From the NCBI GenBank assembly GCA_024689525.1, contig JAILDI010000140.1, positions 1-29,535 of the forward strand: 29,535 nucleotides of DNA, read 5' to 3'. Position numbers and translations under genes: made by a program. The notes beneath the pieces were generated by a model. It saw only the letters and a program-made list of their open reading frames with translations. It was not told where the DNA came from and did not search any database. This DNA is from Bacteroidales bacterium (GTDB lineage Bacteria; Bacteroidota; Bacteroidia; Bacteroidales; UBA932). Below, piece after piece: positions 23,421-29,535 of this stretch. Each line of letters starts with the position of its first letter. The stretch's first letter is position 1.

Positions 23421-24119
23421 ATGCCTCAAAAGGAAAAAATACAGGAGATGTTCGATTCGGTGGCACCGTCCTACGACCGCCTGAATCATATCATGTCGCT
23501 GGGTGTCGACCGCATCTGGCGGCAGAAAGCCCTAAAGGAAATCGTCGACGGCAGCCAGCAGCGCATACTGGATGTGGCCTGCGGCACGGGCGACAGCACT
23601 ATCGCCATCGCCAAGGCGGCCGGGAGCGGCACGCGCGTGACCGGCATCGACATATCGGAAGGAATGATGTCGCTGGTGATGCGCAAAGCCAGCCACGAAG
23701 GCGTACACGACCGCATCAAACTTCTGAAGGCCGATGCGGAGGCGCTCCCCTTCCCGGACGGCCATTTCCACCGGGTCACCTGCGCATTTGGAATCCGTAA
23801 TTTCGAGCACAAGGACATCGCCCTGCAGGAGTTCCTGCGCGTCCTGGCCCCAGGCGGCAAGGCCGTCATCCTGGAACTTTCCGTGCCGGACAACCGCCGC
23901 CTCCGCCGCCTCTACGACCTGTATTTTATGCACATATTGCCTTTCGTGGGCGGCCTCATCTCCGGCAACAAACAGGCGTACAAATACCTCCCCGCCTCGG
24001 TTCACGCCTTCCCCGCCCCTCCGGTCTTCTGCAACATGATGCGCTCCGCCGGCTTCACCAACGTCCGCTTCCGCACCTTCACCCTCGGCCTCTGCCGCCT
24101 CTACATCGGCTCGAAATAG
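23421..24119 (+). CDS. menG: Demethylmenaquinone methyltransferase (UbiE/MenG family)
   Basis: This is a 232-residue class I methyltransferase. Visible motifs: FDSVAPSYDRLNHIMSLGVD, the SAM loop ILDVACGTGDSTIAIAK, GIDISEGMM, ALPFPDGHFHRVTCAFGIRN, RVLAPGGKAVILE and the YKYLPASVHAFP segment typical of UbiE/MenG. It performs the final C-methylation of demethylmenaquinone, using SAM, at the membrane face. menA, the preceding step in the same pathway, is encoded about 2.5 kb to the right in a different transcription unit. With no sign of ubiquinone genes and a Bacteroidota context, MenG is preferred over UbiE. ATG 23421 follows the promoter box; an upstream TTG lies in the box. Confidence 0.93.
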   Translation: MPQKEKIQEMFDSVAPSYDRLNHIMSLGVDRIWRQKALKEIVDGSQQRILDVACGTGDSTIAIAKAAGSGTRVTGIDISEGMMSLVMRKASHEGVHDRIKLLKADAEALPFPDGHFHRVTCAFGIRNFEHKDIALQEFLRVLAPGGKAVILELSVPDNRRLRRLYDLYFMHILPFVGGLISGNKQAYKYLPASVHAFPAPPVFCNMMRSAGFTNVRFRTFTLGLCRLYIGSK

Positions 24120-24231
24120 CCGTGGCGCTTAACCAGCTGTGCTGCAGCATATTATCAGAGCGTCCCCTGGTTAAAACTCACCAGGGGAGCGCATAGTAAA
24201 GCGCTGGCTAACAGCTCATTAGCCGCCACGG
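24120..24231. repeat. Compact multi-hairpin palindromic element between menG and yidD
   Basis: This element fills the 114-base gap between two convergent genes. An outer 8-bp stem CCGTGGCG (24120-24127) / CGCCACGG (24224-24231) encloses: CAGC-tgt-GCTG (24134-24144); TCCCCTGGT-8 nt-ACCAGGGGA (24163-24188), extendable through a bulged G; AGCGC-8 nt-GCGCT (24188-24205), which competes with that extension; and GGCTAA-7 nt-TTAGCC (24206-24224). There is no U tract, so it is not a classical terminator. It may be a termination or decay-blocking structure, a structured RNA, or a small palindromic repeat. No ORF fits it. Confidence 0.6.
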
Positions 24232-24233
24232 GG

Positions 24234-24467
24234 TTAGGGAACGGGATCGTAGCCGCTGCCGCCCCAGGGGTGGCAACGGAGGATGCGCTTGAGGCTGAGC
24301 CAGAAGCCCTTGAAGGGGCCGTACTTGCGGAAGGCCTCAAGGGCGTATTGCGAGCAGGTGGGGGTGAATCGGCAGGCCGGCGGGGTGAACGGGCTTATGC
24401 AGAGCTGATAGAATTTTATCAGCAGCACGAAGGGAAACACCAGTATGGACTTCAGGGTCTTATTCAT
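24234..24467 (-). CDS. yidD: Membrane protein insertion efficiency factor YidD
   Basis: This is a 77-residue protein with an N-terminal hydrophobic/amphipathic segment ([20 protein letters not shown]), the signature [15 protein letters not shown] with conserved cysteines, and [19 protein letters not shown] followed by GGSGYDPVP. The family assists YidC-dependent membrane insertion and is almost always next to rnpA, as here. ATG 24467 is chosen as the family start (MNKTLKS). The frame stays open upstream through a repeat-derived stretch that reads VIPSLSRNL, which is not part of the protein. It overlaps rnpA by 8 bases. Confidence 0.93.
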   Translation of the reverse strand: MNKTLKSILVFPFVLLIKFYQLCISPFTPPACRFTPTCSQYALEAFRKYGPFKGFWLSLKRILRCHPWGGSGYDPVP

Positions 24468-24837
24468 GAGATTCCTCGACAGGCTCGGAATGACAAGAGG
24501 CAATAGCCGTGAGGGCGGCGGTCATATCGGCATAGATGGTCTCGAAGGGGAGGACCGCCTTGGAGACATAGACGAAGAGGATGTCCAGGCCGATGGGGCC
24601 GATGAGGGATTTCTGCACGCGATACGCCTCGCGGATGCGGCGCTTGAGGAGATTGCGCTTGACGGCGCGGCGGAAGAGCTTTTTGGGGACGGAGACCATA
24701 ATGCGAGAGGGTTCCTCCCGCGCCACCCATTTGTAGCGCAGGCAGCCCGCCGTGCCTCCCTTACCATTCTCGAGCAGGGCCGACACTGCCAGCCTGCCCG
24801 AAACTATCTCTGCTTTGGGTAGGGAGTTGGGCTTCAT
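24460..24837 (-). CDS. rnpA: Ribonuclease P protein component
   Basis: This is a 125-residue basic protein with the RNase P protein signature [19 protein letters not shown] (the RNR box) and the [16 protein letters not shown] strand. It binds RNase P RNA and helps process tRNA 5' ends. The last 11 or so residues ([11 protein letters not shown]) are encoded by a short dispersed-repeat sequence and do not belong to the conserved fold, so the original C-terminus was probably near TAALTAIA. It lies 3 bases after hemD and overlaps yidD. rpmH is not adjacent, unlike in many other bacteria. Confidence 0.93.
   Translation of the reverse strand: MKPNSLPKAEIVSGRLAVSALLENGKGGTAGCLRYKWVAREEPSRIMVSVPKKLFRRAVKRNLLKRRIREAYRVQKSLIGPIGLDILFVYVSKAVLPFETIYADMTAALTAIASCHSEPVEESHE
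24468..24496. repeat. Short dispersed repeat at the rnpA/yidD junction
   Basis: The 29-base unit from GAGATTCCTCGACAGG to CTCGGAATGACAA has end-complementary arms (ATTCC / GGAAT). Its six-frame translations give peptides such as [21 protein letters not shown] and RQARND, which I recall as recurring spurious tails in many Bacteroidota and other genomes. Here it forms the rnpA 3' end and abuts the yidD start. Only one copy is in this window. Confidence 0.6.
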
Positions 24838-24840
24838 CGT

Positions 24841-25581
24841 TTACTTGGAGCCTTCCAGATAGAGTTCGATGGCCTTGGCCACGGACGGGGCTTCCGGGGT
24901 GGGGGCTTTCACATCGACAGTGATTCCAGCCTCCTCCATTGCCTTGGCGATGGTTTTGCCGTAGGCCACCATCTTCAGATTTCCCTGCTTGAAGTCGGGG
25001 AAATTCTCCAGCAGCGACTTAAGGTCGGCCGGATTGTACATGACCGCCATATCGAACTTCGCGAAGTCGATGTCCCTGATGTCCTGGCTCACCGATTTCA
25101 CGAAAACGCCGGTGGTGTAATTGAGCCCTTTCTCCTCCATGCAGCGAGCGAGTGCGTCGCTGGAATTGTCCGACTGGGCGATGAGGAAGGTCTCGCCCTT
25201 ATGTTTGGGGCCGATGAGGGCGACCACGCTCTGCGGAGTGCCGTCGCCGAAGAAGATCTTGCGCTTGCGATAGACGATGTGCTTCTGCAGATACATGGCC
25301 ACGAGCTCCGTGGTGCAGAAATACTTCATCGTCTCAGGAATTTTCACTCTGAGTTCCTCCGCCAGGGCAAAAAATGCGTCGATGGCGTGACGCGAGGAGA
25401 ACACGATGGCAGTGTAGTCCGGAAGATTGATGCGCTGGGCGCGGAATTCTTTTGCCGATAACGGTTCGATAAGGAAAAACGGACGGAATGTGAACTCCAC
25501 TCCAAACTTTTCGCTAACTGCCTGATATTGAGTGAGTACGCGTGGCGCAACCTGCGACACAAGTATGTTCTTTACTGCCAT
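24841..25581 (-). CDS. hemD: Uroporphyrinogen-III synthase
   Basis: This is a 246-residue soluble protein with the low-conservation two-domain pattern of HemD: an N-terminal KNILVSQVAP start, a YTAIVFSSRHAIDAFFAL segment (the family's 'F.S..a' motif), a central KYFCTTELVAMYLQKH, and the C-terminal VMYNPADLKSLLENFP and MVAYGKTIAKAMEEAGI. The enzyme closes hydroxymethylbilane with D-ring inversion to make uroporphyrinogen III for haem and corrinoids. HemD sequences diverge strongly, but this form next to a DUF4271 gene is common in Bacteroidota. It starts 8 bases after the DUF4271 stop. Confidence 0.8.
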   Translation of the reverse strand: MAVKNILVSQVAPRVLTQYQAVSEKFGVEFTFRPFFLIEPLSAKEFRAQRINLPDYTAIVFSSRHAIDAFFALAEELRVKIPETMKYFCTTELVAMYLQKHIVYRKRKIFFGDGTPQSVVALIGPKHKGETFLIAQSDNSSDALARCMEEKGLNYTTGVFVKSVSQDIRDIDFAKFDMAVMYNPADLKSLLENFPDFKQGNLKMVAYGKTIAKAMEEAGITVDVKAPTPEAPSVAKAIELYLEGSK

Positions 25582-25589
25582 ATCTTCTT

Positions 25590-26291
25590 CTACAATGCTA
25601 ATGCCGAGGCCACAAATAAGCCGGTCGGCAAGATTTCAAGGGCGCAAAGGTACAAAAAAGTTGTGAAAGGATTGCAATTTGTTAGCAAAATTTGTCCTCT
25701 GCGGAAGAAATAAACTGCGTAAAACAGAATTACTTCCACCAGAATGAAGCCCCTGACAGTGGCGTCGCCCGCATTGAAAAGCATTAGGATGCCCAGGGTG
25801 AGGAAAAGCACCAGAGACAGCAGGATAAAGAAGGAATAACCCGCGCGATGCGACATCGAATACGCATCGGAACGGCGTGGTTTAAGCCACAGGAAAAGCA
25901 GATGCCTCAGCAGCAGATAACCCATAAAAACACCCATCGTCGTCCACAGGCGGGCATTTGGCGCCATCTCCTTCACGAAATCCGGATAGTACAGGCAATA
26001 GCGGTACATTATCACTATTGCGGGTATCACGAACACAAGGGCGATGATATTGCGGTCCCTGCTCACGCGCACGCTGCCCTCCAGGGCGGTGCTGCCGCGG
26101 GCGCGGAGGATACTGTCGGCCAGATGCGGGATGATGCTCATGAAGTTGCCCATCAGCAGAAGTGCCAGCAGAATGAACGTCACCATCATCACCTCTCCCA
26201 GCACCGGGAGGCCGCTCACGGGCACCGGCACCGTGTCTTCAGGCACGGTAGGCAGGAGCAGCTCGCCCAGGTTCTGGAAAATATCGGCCAT
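25590..26291 (-). CDS. DUF4271 multi-pass membrane protein
   Basis: This is a 233-residue protein with about six membrane segments (for example VMMVTFILLALLLMGNFM, IIALVFVIPAIVIMYRY, FFILLSLVLFLTLGILMLF, VILFYAVYFF) and a C-terminal segment YLCALEILPTGLFVASAL. This layout matches DUF4271, a family found in Bacteroidota and usually upstream of hemD; its function is unknown. ATG 26291 overlaps the SUI1 stop by one base (TGATG); a TTG one codon earlier is less likely. An internal promoter for hemD may lie in its 3' end. Confidence 0.82.
   Translation of the reverse strand: MADIFQNLGELLLPTVPEDTVPVPVSGLPVLGEVMMVTFILLALLLMGNFMSIIPHLADSILRARGSTALEGSVRVSRDRNIIALVFVIPAIVIMYRYCLYYPDFVKEMAPNARLWTTMGVFMGYLLLRHLLFLWLKPRRSDAYSMSHRAGYSFFILLSLVLFLTLGILMLFNAGDATVRGFILVEVILFYAVYFFRRGQILLTNCNPFTTFLYLCALEILPTGLFVASALAL
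25645..25678 (-). promoter_or_regulatory. Candidate internal promoter for hemD-rnpA-yidD
   Basis: On the minus strand ATTG (25678-25675), 22 bases, then TACCTTTG (25652-25645) lies inside the end of the DUF4271 gene. It would give a leader of about 60 bases for hemD. The -7 box is exact; the -33 is partial. Confidence 0.4.
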
Positions 26292-26629
26292 CAATTACCT
26301 CTTTTTGCGTTATATCCCATAGACGTCAGGATGGCTACAACCTTATCGCGCAGGTCCCCCTGGATTGTTATTTCGCCGTCCTTCGCCGCGCCGCCAACGC
26401 CGCATTTCACCTTGAGCGTGCGCCCCAGGGCCGCAAGATCTTCCTGCGTGCCCACGAAGCCCTCCACCAGCGTCACTTGCTTGCCGCCGCGGTTACGCCT
26501 GTCGATGCGCACGATAAGGCGCTGCTTCTCCGGAGCCGGAGTCTCTGCTTCCTCCGGCTGTGCGGTTTCATATTTAAAGTCCGGATTCGTGGAGTACACT
26601 ACACCCAGACGCTCTTTCCAGTCGCTCAT
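26291..26629 (-). CDS. SUI1/eIF1-family translation factor homologue (YciH-like)
   Basis: This is a 112-residue protein. The first 35 residues are variable. The SUI1 domain follows: LIVRIDRRNRGGKQVTLVEG, KVKCGVGGAAKDGEITIQGD and KVVAILTSMGYNAKRG. Bacterial members (YciH) resemble eukaryotic eIF1 and can influence start-codon selection in vitro; their cellular role is not firmly settled. It overlaps menA by 4 bases and DUF4271 by 1 base, so it is translationally coupled within the operon. Confidence 0.92.
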   Translation of the reverse strand: MSDWKERLGVVYSTNPDFKYETAQPEEAETPAPEKQRLIVRIDRRNRGGKQVTLVEGFVGTQEDLAALGRTLKVKCGVGGAAKDGEITIQGDLRDKVVAILTSMGYNAKRGN

Positions 26630-27555
26630 AACAAATTAACTATAAAGCCGAAACCGGCAAGTGCGCAGAACAGGAAGGTGGACATCACCAGCAGCGGAAG
26701 CATAGGGTCCAGATCCCTGTCGTGACGTTTCCATACACCTATAATATGTATGACATAAAGCGGCAGCGTGAGCACGAACAGGTAGTGCCACCAGCTGTGC
26801 CAGCGAAGCAGGCAATATGTAATCATACAGGCCCAGCCCAGCACAATGAGTATGGTCTGGTAAATCTTCGCCCTCTTCTCCCCCAGCCTGATGGCCACGG
26901 TTACGCGGTTCACGGCGTCCGTCTTCGCGTCACGCATATTGTTCACATTGAGCACGCCCACTGAGAAGAATCCCACAGCGGCTCCCGGAAGCAACAGCCG
27001 CCAGAAAATCGTATGCGAGCACACCAGATATGAGCCGATAACCGATACAAGCCCGAAGAACACGAAAACGTAAAGATCTCCGAGCCCCCTGTATCCATAG
27101 GGATTGCGGCCCAGGGTGTATTTCATCGCAGCCCAGATAGCTCCGGCGCCAAGAAGCAGCACCAGCGTTGGCGTCCAGTCCATCTGTGCGGCAGGCTTGC
27201 CGATATCCAGCAGTGTGCCCCACGAAACATAAACCATCGCAGCGCCGAACAGCATGCACAGGCCCACGAAAATGCCGATGAGCACTTTCATATCGGCCAC
27301 GGTGAGCTCCCCGCCGTTCAGGCCATAGGAAGGCCCCACGCGCTCCTCCGTATCCGTTCCGTGAAGGACGTCGCCCAGTTCGTTGGACAAATTGGAAAGG
27401 ATCTGGAGGCTCACGGTCGTAAGCACGATAAGCACTGCGGTGAGCCAGCCGACCTGGAAGTCGGCCACGGCCAGCAGGATGCCCAGCACCACGCCCGCCG
27501 TGGAGAGCGGCAGGGTGCGCAGGCGCATGGATTTTATGGCGGATTTTATTTTCAT
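26626..27555 (-). CDS. menA: 1,4-dihydroxy-2-naphthoate polyprenyltransferase
   Basis: This is a 309-residue UbiA-family membrane prenyltransferase. It has eight to nine hydrophobic segments and both aspartate-rich motifs: NELGDVLHGTDTEE and NNMRDAKTDAVN. These bind the Mg-prenyl diphosphate and the naphthoate acceptor. It attaches the isoprenoid tail in menaquinone synthesis; menG, on the other side of yidD, acts next. The start overlaps the lepA stop by one base (TAATG), and the stop overlaps the SUI1 start (ATGA). Confidence 0.93.
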   Translation of the reverse strand: MKIKSAIKSMRLRTLPLSTAGVVLGILLAVADFQVGWLTAVLIVLTTVSLQILSNLSNELGDVLHGTDTEERVGPSYGLNGGELTVADMKVLIGIFVGLCMLFGAAMVYVSWGTLLDIGKPAAQMDWTPTLVLLLGAGAIWAAMKYTLGRNPYGYRGLGDLYVFVFFGLVSVIGSYLVCSHTIFWRLLLPGAAVGFFSVGVLNVNNMRDAKTDAVNRVTVAIRLGEKRAKIYQTILIVLGWACMITYCLLRWHSWWHYLFVLTLPLYVIHIIGVWKRHDRDLDPMLPLLVMSTFLFCALAGFGFIVNLL

Positions 27556-29342
27556 TAGTCTAACTTCAACACGGCCATGAAGGCGGATTGGGGCACCTGG
27601 ACGGTGCCGATCTGACGCATGCGCTTCTTGCCCTCCTTCTGTTTTTCCAGGAGTTTGCGCTTACGGGTGACGTCGCCGCCGTAGCACTTGGCTGTAACGT
27701 CCTTGCGCACCTGACGGACTGTCTCACGGGCGATAATCTTGGCGCCGATGGCCGCTTGTACAGCGATATCGAACTGCTGGCGTGGGATGAGTTCCTTCAG
27801 TTTCACACAGATCTTGCGGCCGAAATCGTACGCGTGGTCCTCGTGGATGAGGGTGGACAAGGCATCGGCCGGGTCCCCGTTCAGGAGGATGTCCAGTTTC
27901 ACCAGCCTGGCCGGGCGGAAGCCCGTCACGTGGTAGTCGAACGAAGCGTAGCCCTTGGATATCGACTTAAGCTTGTCGTAAAAGTCGAAGACAACCTCTG
28001 ACAGAGGCAGGTCGTAGTTCAGCTCCACGCGGTCGGAAGTAATGTAGTGCTGTCCGGTAAGAGTGCCCCTCTTGTCCATGCACAGCTTCATTATCGGCCC
28101 GTAAAAATCCGACTTGGAGATAATCTGGGCGCGGATATACGGCTCTTCGATATGGTCGATGAGCGTCTGCGGCGGCAGGCCGGAGGGATTATGGACATCG
28201 ACCACTTCCCCCTTGGTCGTATAGACCTTGTACGACACGTTGGGCACTGTGGTTATCACGTCCATATTGAACTCTCGGAACAGCCTTTCCTGCACGATTT
28301 CCAGGTGCAGAAGCCCCAGGAAACCGCAGCGGAAACCGAAGCCCAGCGCCAGTGAACTCTCCGGCTCATATGTGAACGAGGCGTCGTTCAGCTGGAACTT
28401 CTCCAGCGTGGCGCGCAGTTCCTCGAACTTGGACGCATCCACGGGATACAGGCCGGCGAACACCATCGGCTTAACCTCCTCGAATCCGGCGATAGCCTCC
28501 TTGCAGGGGTTCTCCACGTGCGTAATGGTATCGCCCACCTTCACCTCAACCGCAGCCTTGATGCCGGTGATAATATAGCCCACATCGCCCGTGGAAACCA
28601 CTCCGGTGGGGTTCAGCTTCAGTTTCAGATTGCCGATTTCCTCCGCCTCATACTCATTCCCGGTGGACACGAACTTCACCTCCTCTCCCTGACGGATGGA
28701 GCCGTTCACCACCTTGAAATACGCAATGATGCCCCGGAATGCATTGAACACCGAGTCGAAAATCAAAGCTTGTAGCGGCGCGTCCGGATTCCCCTTGGGA
28801 GCGGGAATCTTATCCACAATGGCATCCAGAACCGCCTGCACGCCCTCTCCTGTCCTTGCCGATACGCGGTATACATCCTCCGGCTCGCAGCCGAGCAAAT
28901 CGCAGATCTGGTCCGTGACCACCTCCGGCTGCGCGGAATCCATATCGATCTTGTTCAGCACCGGAATAATCTCCAGGTTATGGTCGATGGCCTGATAAAG
29001 GTTCGATATCGTCTGCGCCTGGATGCCCTGGGAAGCATCGACCACCAGCAGTGCCCCCTCGCAGGAAGCGATGCTGCGCGACACCTCATAGCTGAAGTCC
29101 ACGTGCCCGGGAGTGTCGATGAGGTTCAGCTTGTAGGCCTGGCCATCGCGGAAATAGTCCATCTGGATGGCGTGGCTCTTGATTGTGATTCCCTTCTCCC
29201 TCTCCAGGTCCATATCGTCCAGCACCTGGTTTTCCATCTCCCGCTCACCCAGGGTGCGGGTGAGTTCCAGGAGCCTGTCCGCCAGCGTGGACTTGCCGTG
29301 GTCGATATGCGCTATAATGCAAAAATTGCGGATATTCTTCAT
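27555..29342 (-). CDS. lepA: Elongation factor 4 (LepA), ribosome back-translocase GTPase
   Basis: This is a 595-residue GTPase of typical LepA length. G1 [19 protein letters not shown]2 region [12 protein letters not shown]3 [16 protein letters not shown]4 LNKIDMDSA. These are followed by the LepA-specific C-terminal domain ([37 protein letters not shown]). It assists ribosomes during initiation or stress. It is the first gene of a seven-gene operon. A TAAATTTG box sits 5 bases before its start codon. Confidence 0.98.
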   Translation of the reverse strand: MKNIRNFCIIAHIDHGKSTLADRLLELTRTLGEREMENQVLDDMDLEREKGITIKSHAIQMDYFRDGQAYKLNLIDTPGHVDFSYEVSRSIASCEGALLVVDASQGIQAQTISNLYQAIDHNLEIIPVLNKIDMDSAQPEVVTDQICDLLGCEPEDVYRVSARTGEGVQAVLDAIVDKIPAPKGNPDAPLQALIFDSVFNAFRGIIAYFKVVNGSIRQGEEVKFVSTGNEYEAEEIGNLKLKLNPTGVVSTGDVGYIITGIKAAVEVKVGDTITHVENPCKEAIAGFEEVKPMVFAGLYPVDASKFEELRATLEKFQLNDASFTYEPESSLALGFGFRCGFLGLLHLEIVQERLFREFNMDVITTVPNVSYKVYTTKGEVVDVHNPSGLPPQTLIDHIEEPYIRAQIISKSDFYGPIMKLCMDKRGTLTGQHYITSDRVELNYDLPLSEVVFDFYDKLKSISKGYASFDYHVTGFRPARLVKLDILLNGDPADALSTLIHEDHAYDFGRKICVKLKELIPRQQFDIAVQAAIGAKIIARETVRQVRKDVTAKCYGGDVTRKRKLLEKQKEGKKRMRQIGTVQVPQSAFMAVLKLD

Positions 29343-29347
29343 ACCCG

Positions 29348-29355
29348 CAAATTTA
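29348..29355 (-). promoter_or_regulatory. Candidate -7 box of the lepA operon
   Basis: The minus strand reads TAAATTTG, an exact TAnnTTTG match, 5 bases before the lepA ATG. The inferred leader is about 2 bases. A TTTC at the -33 distance is one mismatch from the consensus. Confidence 0.5.
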
Positions 29356-29384
29356 CGCTTTTTTTAGCTATCTCGAAAAAAAGA

Positions 29385-29535
29385 TTATCTCTCCGGCGCG
29401 CCGTTGAAATTATCGGGACGGCCATTGAAGTTGCCGGGACGGCCTGCACCATTGTGGCCGTGGCCGCGTCCGCCGTGACCGCGCTGGTCCATCTGACGGT
29501 TCATGAATTTCTCCTCAACGAAAAGCAAGCGTGCA
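29385..29535 (-). CDS. C-terminal tail of an unidentified protein, possibly a Spy/CpxP-like periplasmic protein
   Basis: The last 49 codons of a gene enter from the right edge. They read ARLLFVEEKFMNRQMDQ, then a Gly/His/Arg/Asn-rich low-complexity tail (RGHGGRGHGHN, RPGNFNGRPDNFNGAPER), then TAA. The LLF.EEKF stretch resembles the end of the helical region of Bacteroidota periplasmic heavy-metal-sensor (Spy/CpxP-like) proteins, which often have such tails. This is a guess from a short fragment. The stop is 43 bases before the lepA start; an A/T-only inverted repeat (29358-29383) lies between. Confidence 0.5.
   Translation of the reverse strand, partial: ARLLFVEEKFMNRQMDQRGHGGRGHGHNGAGRPGNFNGRPDNFNGAPER

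Noticed and set aside
24120..24231. tRNA gene
   Set aside because: The cloverleaf-like pairing lacks the T-loop GGTTCGAATCC-type sequence, D-loop and anticodon-arm geometry, and the element is too long.
24127..24240. Integron attC-like site (GCTTAAC on one side, GTTAGGG on the other)
   Set aside because: The right-hand box does not match GTTRRRY in its last base, no integrase or cassette array is present, and the flanking genes menG and yidD are chromosomal housekeeping genes.
29358..29383. Rho-independent terminator made of CTTTTTTT...AAAAAAAG
   Set aside because: The 8-bp stem is almost entirely A/T, so it is too weak, and it overlaps the upstream region of the lepA promoter. It may contribute to promoter curvature instead.
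1..29535. CRISPR array, insertion sequence, prophage or rRNA genes
   Set aside because: No regularly spaced repeats, transposase, integrase, phage structural motif or rRNA-like sequence was seen on either strand.

Overview
The window reads as chromosomal DNA of a Bacteroidota bacterium, most likely an uncultured or gut/rumen-type member of the Bacteroidales. The evidence is a SusC/SusD pair, a FecR anti-sigma factor with an ECF sigma factor, fimbrillin-like lipoproteins, DUF2723 and DUF4271 proteins, promoters of the TAnnTTTG (-7 box) type, and an almost complete lack of Shine-Dalgarno sequences. No tRNA, rRNA, insertion sequence or CRISPR array is visible. No gene-free stretch is longer than about 115 bases.

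Layout. (1) Bases 1-1158, minus strand: the start of lgt (cut by the window edge) and an RlmI-like methyltransferase. (2) Bases 1183-1929, plus strand: a HigBA-type toxin-antitoxin pair with its own AT-rich promoter. (3) Bases 1926-18894, minus strand: one large polysaccharide-utilisation-type locus. In transcription order it encodes an ECF sigma factor, FecR, SusC with an STN signalling domain, SusD, a phosphodiester glycosidase (NAGPA family), two IPT/TIG + NHL beta-propeller lipoproteins, an endonuclease/exonuclease/phosphatase (EEP) lipoprotein, a fimbrillin-like + NHL + EEP fusion lipoprotein, a 47-residue peptide, a fimbrillin-like + NHL lipoprotein, a strong terminator, and a secreted SGNH esterase. 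(4) Bases 18941-24119: pgk (plus), a DUF2723 membrane protein (minus), and menG (plus). (5) Bases 24120-24231: a compact multi-hairpin element. (6) Bases 24234-29342, minus strand: a tightly packed housekeeping operon lepA-menA-SUI1-DUF4271-hemD-rnpA-yidD. (7) Bases 29385-29535: the C-terminal tail of another protein, cut by the window edge.

The centrepiece is the locus in (3). It has the importer, the sensor circuit and many surface lipoproteins of a glycan-utilisation system, but no recognisable glycoside hydrolase or polysaccharide lyase. All of its predicted hydrolases act on phosphodiesters or esters: a NAGPA-type phosphodiester glycosidase, two EEP domains with intact catalytic motifs, and an SGNH/GxDLY esterase. 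I infer that it targets a phosphate-linked polymer or a phospho-glycoconjugate. Candidates are teichoic-acid-like or capsular phosphoglycans, GlcNAc-1-phosphate diesters, phosphosphingolipid head groups or nucleic acid. The four NHL propeller lipoproteins would be surface binders or organisers. The sigma/FecR/STN-SusC set implies induction by transport of the substrate.
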